Source of the DNA: Eopsaltria australis
Lineage: Eukaryota > Chordata > Aves > Passeriformes > Petroicidae
Assembly (NCBI GenBank): GCA_034509425.1
Contig: JAVTVJ010001119.1
Span: 310,001-374,000, forward strand
DNA length: 64,000 nt
Reading direction: 5' to 3'
In this document: positions 62,301 through 64,000 of the stretch, in pieces
Layout of the letters: each line of letters begins with the position of its first letter
How positions within the stretch are numbered: the stretch's first letter is position 1
Position numbers and translations under genes: made by a program
Notes under the pieces: generated by a model
The model's input: only the letters and a program-made list of their open reading frames with translations
Database searches by the model: none
What the model was told of the DNA's origin: nothing

Positions 62301-63237
62301 CCCCACAAGGACTAGCTCCAGGTACTGGCAAGGCTTGGCATGCCCTACTGACCCAGGAGAACCACAGCTCACACTTCCTCAGGTTTGACATGGAGAAGAA
62401 GAGGGAATTCAGGAAGTGCTCTCCTCATTCACCGCCCAAAGCCCGTTGGATTGTGCCCTATATCTTCAATAGCCCCTGTTCCTGGGTGAGGACATCACCT
62501 CTACCCCACAGCTCACAGCTCCAGCCACCACCTCCAGAACTGAGGGCAAGAAGCCAACAAAGCATCTCCAGAACAAGGATTAATGTTTGGAGGAGAGAGC
62601 CCTGGGAAGGGCTGTGCCCCCCGAGAAGGGCTGAGCCCCAGGAAAGGCCGTGTCCCAGGGAAGGGCTGCACCCCTGAGCCCCCAGCGGATTTACCTGGTG
62701 AGCCGCCCCCGGTGCGGCCAGGGCCGGCTCAGGAGGGTGCATCATGCTGGGCTGCAGGGCTGGAGGTGGCTGTGGCTGGGCCCCGGGCTGGGAGCCCTGT
62801 GCGTGGTGGGGCGAGGGCGCGTTGTCACCGGGCAGCATCTGCTGGAAGGTGGGCTGGAACATGGGCTGTGGCTGCTGCGATGGCAGCGGCGGCACCGCGG
62901 CATGCGGCGGCAGCGGTGGCACCCCCGGCGGCGCTACTGCCAGCAGTGGGATGGTGGCCGCCGGCATGTTTGGCACGATGGGCTGGCAGGGCAGGACCAG
63001 GGAAGCCACGGTGGTGTGGGGCAGGTTGACGGCCTGCATGGGCAGTGCGGGCGAGTTGGGTGCCATGGGCAGCGCGGGGTTCATGGGTAGGCTGGGCAGG
63101 ATCACGGCCGGGGCGAAGTACTGCGAGGGGGCAGGAATGGGGGGCACGTTGGCAGCGGGGAGCTCAGACAGGTTGGGAGGGAGGCTGTCGAGCCCTGCCA
63201 GAGGAGTAATTGCAGGAATGACAGGAAACTGAGGAAT
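29012..63237 (-). CDS. WNK2: WNK2, serine/threonine kinase WNK2, 3' portion (18 coding exons; kinase domain lies beyond the window)
   Basis: WNK kinases sense chloride and osmotic state and activate SPAK/OSR1, which phosphorylate cation-chloride cotransporters; they act in the cytoplasm. The exons encode blocks I recognise as WNK2 rather than WNK1 or WNK3: the CCT-like segment [20 protein letters not shown], the helix [18 protein letters not shown], the block [14 protein letters not shown], the coiled coil [17 protein letters not shown], and the C-terminal [20 protein letters not shown] placed 18 exons by splice sites and phase: 63237-62695, 59743-59423, 56695-56646, 56006-55841, 55762-55646, 55500-55333, 55129-55084, 54915-54799, 54374-53398, 51793-51721, 49851-49796, 49722-49073, 47866-47652, 46203-45988, 45092-44994, 39547-39503, 37975-37722 and 29353-29012. 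All junction phases agree, and the total of 4455 nt is divisible by three. Human WNK2 is about 2300 residues, so roughly 800 N-terminal residues are outside the window. The splice model is inferred from sequence, without transcript evidence. Confidence 0.95.
30841..30930 (+). mobile_element. Short CR1-like fragment
   Basis: GGGGTGCCCTGTGCAGGGCC followed by AGGAGTTGGACTAGACTGAC resembles the sense CR1 segment just before the 3' end. The typical terminal repeat is missing. Confidence 0.65.
31886..31988 (+). mobile_element. CR1 LINE fragment (3' end)
   Basis: The sequence ATTAGTGGTGGCTTTGGCAG, then GACTCCTTGGTCTCAGAGGG, then CTTTTCCACCCTAAATGGTT follows the sense CR1 3' region, in a subfamily with the GTGGACTTGGCAG motif. 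It is antisense to WNK2. Confidence 0.75.
32671..33255 (-). mobile_element. CR1 LINE fragment, about 580 bp
   Basis: This is the longest CR1 piece in the window. It begins with the terminal repeat TCATAGAATC, then CGGTTTGGGTTGAAAGGGAC, GCCATGGCAGGGACACCACC, CTCACCTCCCTCACAGGGAA, and upstream CR1 sequence with CTCCATGGACTCGTTCCAGG. It sits in the last large WNK2 intron, sense to the gene. The far end is approximate. Confidence 0.9.
36977..37140. repeat. Near-perfect 164-nt inverted repeat (foldback hairpin)
   Basis: The left arm 36977-37033 and right arm 37083-37140 are reverse complements over about 57 nt, with one indel and three transition differences. Two of the three differences leave G-U pairs in RNA. 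The inner segments (…CACACCTG and CAGGTGCAGCA…) also pair, leaving a loop of about 10 nt. It lies in a WNK2 intron, so the pre-mRNA would contain a long double-stranded stem. Its origin is unknown; it could be a small inverted-repeat element or a local inverted duplication. Confidence 0.9.
37722..37975 (-). CDS. WNK2: WNK2 exon w17: [19 protein letters not shown] block
   Basis: This 254-nt exon has acceptor TTTTTTAG and ends in phase 0 at the donor TGTGGA|GTAAGT. It encodes a short variable start, then [20 protein letters not shown] and [20 protein letters not shown], the conserved C-terminal WNK2 block, and ends NETCG. If the donor is not used, translation continues VSGPP and stops, giving a possible alternative C-terminus. 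Confidence 0.94.
37976..39502 (-). other. WNK2 intron between w16 and w17
   Basis: This is a 1.5-kb intron with ordinary AT-rich sequence. I see no repeat family, RNA gene or further exon in it. Confidence 0.7.
39503..39547 (-). CDS. WNK2: WNK2 exon w16: 45-nt exon [14 protein letters not shown]
   Basis: This very short exon is isolated between introns of about 5.4 and 1.5 kb. The acceptor is CCTTGTAG and the donor A|GTAACT. It encodes the end of a Trp codon, [14 protein letters not shown], and one base of the next codon. Joining to w17 gives KDHSSRSSTNSL, the expected WNK2 order. Being 15 codons long and frame-neutral, it could be skipped without a frameshift (inference). Confidence 0.92.
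39888..39904. repeat. Poly(T) tract
   Basis: A run of 17 T after a T/G-rich low-complexity stretch that includes (TTG)n and GGTT units. Confidence 0.9.
42428..42595 (-). mobile_element. CR1 LINE fragment (3' end)
   Basis: The plus strand shows the reverse complement of the avian CR1 3' region: GGTTGGAAGGGACTTTAAAG, then CCATCCAGTTCC, then GCCATGG-CAGGGACACC, then GCTCCAAGCCCCAGTGTCCA. It is 5'-truncated and lacks coding sequence. It lies in a WNK2 intron, in the sense orientation of the gene. Confidence 0.88.
42697..42855 (-). mobile_element. CR1 LINE fragment (3' end)
   Basis: A second CR1 copy lies about 100 bp from the previous one, with the landmarks CAGAATCAAAGGTGGTTTACG, GCCATGGGCAGGGACACCTT and AACCTGGCC. 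It has the same orientation and is more diverged. The pair may be two insertions or one interrupted copy. Confidence 0.85.
44994..45092 (-). CDS. WNK2: WNK2 exon w15: [20 protein letters not shown] block
   Basis: This 99-nt exon has acceptor CATTTACAG and donor ATCT|GTTTGT. It encodes [20 protein letters not shown] followed by [13 protein letters not shown], and the split tryptophan codon is completed in w16. The sequence is very close to mammalian WNK2, so identification is secure although the donor is not a perfect consensus. Confidence 0.93.
45093..45987 (-). other. WNK2 intron between w14 and w15
   Basis: A 0.9-kb intron with no repeat or additional exon that I could support. The stretch 45500-45700 is T-rich on the plus strand. 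Confidence 0.7.
45988..46203 (-). CDS. WNK2: WNK2 exon w14: conserved [20 protein letters not shown] block
   Basis: This 216-nt exon has acceptor GTTTCAG and exits with donor CCAAG|GTGATT in phase 1. After a variable stretch ([18 protein letters not shown] and a proline/alanine-rich part) it encodes [20 protein letters not shown], which is nearly invariant in WNK2. It joins w15 to give [17 protein letters not shown]. Confidence 0.93.
46204..47651 (-). other. WNK2 intron between w13 and w14
   Basis: A 1.4-kb intron of AT-rich sequence without recognised elements. Confidence 0.7.
47652..47866 (-). CDS. WNK2: WNK2 exon w13: C-terminal coiled coil
   Basis: This 215-nt exon has acceptor ATTTTTCAG and donor GTAGGT. 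Together with the end of w12 it encodes [20 protein letters not shown], the coiled coil whose conserved His and Gln residues (HQ motif) mediate WNK-WNK association. It continues [20 protein letters not shown], the basic run [16 protein letters not shown], and LLNPLVQQL. The joins to both neighbours restore the expected WNK2 sequence. Confidence 0.95.
48022..48177 (+). mobile_element. CR1 LINE fragment (3' end)
   Basis: Sense CR1 on the plus strand: GCCCAAGGCCAGGCTGGACA, GGTGTCCCTGCCCATGGCAG, then CCAAACCATTCTGGGATTCT at the 3' end, the ATTCT-type terminal repeat of CR1. It is inserted in the intron between w12 and w13. Confidence 0.9.
48755..48890 (+). mobile_element. CR1 LINE fragment (3' end)
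   Basis: Sense CR1 with GGAAGGTGTCCCTGTCCATG, CTTTAAGGTCCTTTCCAACC and CAAACCGTTCTGAGATTCTA at its end. It is short, 5'-truncated and antisense to WNK2. Confidence 0.9.
49073..49722 (-). CDS. WNK2: WNK2 exon w12: RFSV docking motif and start of C-terminal coiled coil
   Basis: This 650-nt exon has acceptor TTTCTGTAG and donor GTATGT and ends in phase 2. About 62 residues in (49528-49539) it carries RFSV within [14 protein letters not shown], matching the RFxV motif bound by the CCT domains of SPAK and OSR1. Next come the conserved [20 protein letters not shown] and [13 protein letters not shown], a serine-rich stretch, and [20 protein letters not shown]. It ends in [12 protein letters not shown], the first turns of the C-terminal coiled coil. 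This is a strong WNK2 match. Confidence 0.95.
49796..49851 (-). CDS. WNK2: WNK2 exon w11: 56-nt exon (predicted)
   Basis: This exon lies between the acceptor TTTGAAACAG and the donor CCTTCAG|GTAACC, and joins phase 1 to phase 0. Read after w10 it encodes [19 protein letters not shown], then w12 begins [11 protein letters not shown]. Identification rests on splice signals and phase. The segment is alanine-rich and not recognisable alone. Confidence 0.72.
49852..51720 (-). other. WNK2 intron between w10 and w11
   Basis: A 1.9-kb intron. Around 51195-51300 there is an AT-rich imperfect repeat of GTAAATAAAT-like units. No further exon is supported. Confidence 0.65.
51721..51793 (-). CDS. WNK2: WNK2 exon w10: 73-nt exon (predicted)
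   Basis: The acceptor has a good pyrimidine tract (TTTACTCCAAG) and the donor is GGAACAG|GTAATG. It encodes [19 protein letters not shown] and a few more residues, entered in phase 0 and left in phase 1. I do not recognise this segment by itself. It is supported because its phases fit exactly between w9 and w11 and because it lies in the expected variable region. Alternative use is possible. Confidence 0.72.
51794..53397 (-). other. WNK2 intron between w9 and w10
   Basis: A 1.6-kb intron containing one CR1 fragment at 52411-52585 and otherwise no recognised element. Confidence 0.65.
52411..52585 (-). mobile_element. CR1 LINE fragment (3' end)
   Basis: The reverse-complement CR1 landmarks GAATGGTTTGGGTTAAAAAG, CCCTGCCATGGGCAGGACCA and CTCCAAGCCCCATCCAGCCT are seen on the plus strand. 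It is sense relative to WNK2 and 5'-truncated. Confidence 0.9.
53398..54374 (-). CDS. WNK2: WNK2 exon w9: large low-complexity exon with a conserved [14 protein letters not shown] block
   Basis: This 977-nt exon is the largest in the window, with acceptor CTCTCTAG and donor CAGGAG|GTGAGA. It starts [18 protein letters not shown] and continues for about 230 residues of Pro/Ala/Gln-rich, probably disordered sequence. It then reaches the conserved island [20 protein letters not shown] followed by [20 protein letters not shown], which is shared by WNK paralogues and is likely an amphipathic helix. The tail ends [10 protein letters not shown] content is high, and long antisense frames are composition shadows. 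Confidence 0.93.
54799..54915 (-). CDS. WNK2: WNK2 exon w8: conserved [11 protein letters not shown] block
   Basis: This 117-nt exon runs from phase 1 to phase 1. The acceptor is CATCCCTAG and the donor is GGCCAG|GTATCT. It encodes [18 protein letters not shown] followed by a proline-rich acidic segment. The RWFI tetrapeptide resembles a degenerate RFxV/I-type docking motif; that reading is an inference. The block is clearly WNK2-like. Confidence 0.92.
54983..55068 (-). mobile_element. Short CR1 fragment inside a 168-nt WNK2 intron
   Basis: The landmarks GGATGGTTTGGGTTGGAAGA and CTGCTATGAGCAGGGACACT identify a CR1 3' end of about 86 bp. It fills half of the intron between w7 (ends 55084) and w8 (begins 54915), starting about 15 nt from the donor and leaving about 67 nt for the branch point and acceptor. 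Confidence 0.88.
55084..55129 (-). CDS. WNK2: WNK2 exon w7: 46-nt exon
   Basis: This small exon lies between the acceptor TCTTTGACAG and a GT donor, entered in phase 0 and left in phase 1. It encodes [15 protein letters not shown] and the first base of a valine codon. Joined to w8 it gives [20 protein letters not shown], which matches the conserved WNK2 sequence. A CR1 fragment starts only about 16 nt downstream of its donor. Confidence 0.88.
55333..55500 (-). CDS. WNK2: WNK2 exon w6: helix of second CCT-like domain and acidic tail
   Basis: This 168-nt exon has phase 0 at both ends. The acceptor is CTTCTAG and the donor is AACGAG|GTAAGA. It encodes [18 protein letters not shown], the rest of the CCT-like helix ([11 protein letters not shown]), and an acidic, serine-rich tail ([18 protein letters not shown]). 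The [20 protein letters not shown] form is the WNK2 type rather than the WNK1 type, which helps fix the paralogue. Confidence 0.95.
55646..55762 (-). CDS. WNK2: WNK2 exon w5: second CCT-like domain core
   Basis: This 117-nt exon has phase 0 at both ends and the donor ATG|GTGAGA. It encodes 39 residues from [12 protein letters not shown] through [20 protein letters not shown] to the final M. This is the beta-strand core of the CCT-like (PF2-like, OSR1_C-type) domain, which in other WNKs binds RFxV-type peptides and regulates activity. It is one of the most conserved stretches in the window. Confidence 0.95.
55763..55840 (-). other. WNK2 intron of 78 nt with GC-AG ends
   Basis: Read on the minus strand, the intron begins GCAAGTACAG and ends TGCATGCAG. 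Removing it joins KLTILN to [12 protein letters not shown], which is the expected uninterrupted WNK2 sequence. GC donors are a known minor class and usually match the U1 consensus well at the other positions, as here (GCAAGT). Its length is 26 codons, and it contains no stop in the gene's frame, so retention would insert 26 residues without a frameshift. Confidence 0.85.
55841..56006 (-). CDS. WNK2: WNK2 exon w4: basic segment and start of second CCT-like domain
   Basis: This 166-nt exon completes a split serine and ends in phase 0. It encodes [18 protein letters not shown], then a strongly basic stretch with [20 protein letters not shown], then the first strand of the CCT-like domain, KLTILN. 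The basic stretch could be a nuclear-localisation or lipid-binding signal (inference). The donor is unusual: the exon is followed by GCAAGTACAG, so the splice is GC-AG (see the next intron). Confidence 0.9.
56007..56645 (-). other. WNK2 intron between w3 and w4
   Basis: A 0.64-kb intron with no recognised repeat or additional exon. Confidence 0.65.
56646..56695 (-). CDS. WNK2: WNK2 exon w3: 50-nt exon, helical segment
   Basis: This is a short exon between the acceptor CATTTTAG and the donor CGAAAG|GTATTG, entered in phase 0 and left in phase 2. It encodes [16 protein letters not shown] plus a split serine codon completed by w4. The Gln/Leu-rich heptad-like sequence suggests a short amphipathic helix before the CCT-like domain. 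It is too short to be seen as a stand-alone ORF; reading phase and the joined protein support it. Confidence 0.85.
56696..59422 (-). other. WNK2 intron between w2 and w3 (2.7 kb)
   Basis: The intron includes a TA/CA-rich microsatellite (57290-57365). An exon-like open stretch at 57980-58154 has splice-like ends but would break the reading frame. No CR1 is seen here. Confidence 0.65.
57290..57365. repeat. AT-rich microsatellite
   Basis: Mixed (TA)n and (CA)n stretches, such as GTATATATACACAC and AAATATATATAACTTTATAT, lie in a WNK2 intron. Confidence 0.85.
59423..59743 (-). CDS. WNK2: WNK2 exon w2: proline-rich linker
   Basis: This 321-nt exon has phase 0 at both ends. The acceptor is GTTGTGTTGCAG and the donor is CAAGAG|GTAGAG. 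It encodes 107 residues starting [20 protein letters not shown], rich in Pro, Leu, Val and Gln. No domain is evident. Joining it to w3 gives [18 protein letters not shown], where the helix preceding the second CCT-like region begins. The opposite strand also carries a long open frame; this is a shadow of the biased composition. Confidence 0.88.
60023..60505 (-). mobile_element. CR1 LINE fragment, about 480 bp
   Basis: This is one of the longer CR1 copies. It has CCAGAATGGTTTGTGCTGGA, GCCATGGGCAGGGACACCTC, CTCACCACCCTCACAGTCAA and the more internal region with CCTTCTCTTCTCCAGATGAG. It lies in the WNK2 intron between w1 and w2 in sense orientation, with no intact reverse transcriptase frame. 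Confidence 0.9.
61368..61480 (-). mobile_element. CR1 fragment of a different subfamily
   Basis: It carries AATCACAGAATATTCTGGCG, GGGACCCACAAGGATCATGA and AGTCCAACTC, the hallmark of older CR1 subfamilies ending in an ...ATTCTG motif. It is short and diverged. Confidence 0.75.
62695..63237 (-). CDS. WNK2: WNK2 exon w1: proline-rich linker
   Basis: This 543-nt exon has phase 0 at both ends. The acceptor is a T-run followed by CAG, and the donor is CACCAG|GTAAAT. It encodes about 181 residues rich in Pro, Ala and Gln, beginning [20 protein letters not shown], with repeated short P-L-P motifs and no stop. No folded domain is visible. This matches the long disordered linker after the kinase and first CCT-like domains in WNK proteins. 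The sequence is GC- and CpG-rich compared with the flanking introns. Confidence 0.9.
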
Positions 63238-64000
63238 CTGAAAAAAACACAATATTGCGTGAATTGCCGGTTCTTTTACTGATGGTATAAAGCAGTTTCA
63301 TTTGCCACACAAGTCCCAAAAAGCCACCTGTGCCATGAGGATAATTATGTCTGTTTGTTAATCACTTCCATTCGTTCCCTGAGGTTCACAAACAGTAATA
63401 AAAACTGATTTATGCTTAAATCATTAGTAAAAGCAAAAAAAAAAAAAATCATTTGAGGGGGACGCTTTTATACCTTAGAAGCTTAAAACTACTTCTAATA
63501 CCAGCATGAAGCCTTTAAGCAACATCCTAATTAAAAGCTGCTTTCATTTTAACAGAAATTAAAAGGAATTGGGCCAGACCTGATGCAAAACTCTTTCATG
63601 CAAAATTTAAATTTAAACCCTTATTTTCAAACAAGCTGCAACTCAGGCAGCATGGAAGAGCCCAGAAAGAGGCTTTTAGAATCAAAACCTCCCAGTGATG
63701 GAGCAGACACTGGCATCACGGCAGCAGCTTGCTTCTGCCCTTTGGCACAAGCTGCTTCATATTATGGTGCCTGCCACTGCCAAATACAGTGGCAGCACCA
63801 TCCACCCTCCTAGGCCAAGGGAAGGATTTGTCCCTGCTCCAGAGAACAGACCCAGAGCAGAGCAACATGGACAGGGCTGGCAGGTATTGGGAGAAGTGGT
63901 GAAGTCAGGAGGTCAGGAAATAGAAAAAAAAATGGGCAACTGCTCATGCCCTCAAGCCTAGGATGGGGAAGAGATTGTGCCAGAGGGGACAGTGCAAAGG
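63238..64000 (-). other. WNK2 intron 5' of w1 (partial)
   Basis: No coding exon is seen up to the window end. A short poly(A) run lies near 63437-63449. The next upstream WNK2 exons are expected beyond 64000. Confidence 0.65.

Larger units (their letters stand above)
59744..62694 (-). other. WNK2 intron between w1 and w2 (3.0 kb)
   Basis: The intron contains CR1 copies at 60023-60505 and 61368-61480. I see no additional exon or RNA gene. Confidence 0.65.

Noticed and set aside
62583..63232. Long plus-strand frames rich in Gly, Trp and Ala
   Set aside because: They are antisense shadows of WNK2 exon w1.
1..64000. CRISPR arrays, tRNA or rRNA genes, prokaryotic operons
   Set aside because: I looked for regular spaced repeats, cloverleaf signals and clustered bacterial-type ORFs and found none. 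The tandem repeats present are minisatellites without unique spacers.

Overview
This window is vertebrate nuclear DNA, almost certainly from a bird. It carries many 5'-truncated CR1 LINE fragments with the typical avian 3' end, GT-AG introns, and a gene built of many short exons spread over tens of kilobases. No bacterial, viral or plasmid gene organisation is present.

The one gene I can establish is WNK2, the with-no-lysine kinase 2, on the minus strand. Eighteen coding exons (w1 to w18 here, in transcript order) run from 63237 down to 29012. I set their limits by splice sites, reading phase and resemblance to WNK2. All phases join, giving 4455 nt (1484 codons plus a stop) with no internal stop. 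These exons encode the part of the protein after the kinase domain: a proline-rich linker (w1, w2), the second CCT-like domain (w4 to w6), a long low-complexity region with conserved islands (w7 to w12), an RFSV docking motif for SPAK/OSR1 (w12), the C-terminal coiled coil (w12/w13), and the conserved C-terminal blocks (w14 to w17). The kinase domain and first CCT-like domain must lie beyond 64000. The last exon, w18, is GC-rich and is followed by a likely 3' UTR reaching to about 27.07 kb.

The region from 1 to about 27 kb lies downstream of WNK2. I see no established gene there. It holds CR1 pieces, two minisatellites, an LTR-like element (about 16.0-16.5 kb), small hairpins and possible conserved regulatory stretches. 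Three short minus-strand pieces look gene-like but are unproven: a terminal-exon-like piece with a poly(A) signal at 22.37-22.60 kb, a 47-codon ORF with a hydrophobic N-terminus at 10.07-10.21 kb, and an exon-like piece at 12.14-12.27 kb.

The most unusual observations are a 78-nt, frame-preserving GC-AG intron inside the CCT-like domain, a nearly perfect 164-nt foldback in the last large intron, an AGGTCA-rich tandem array just after the stop codon, and evidence for more than one WNK2 C-terminus. I did not find a convincing new defence-type or other multi-gene system.
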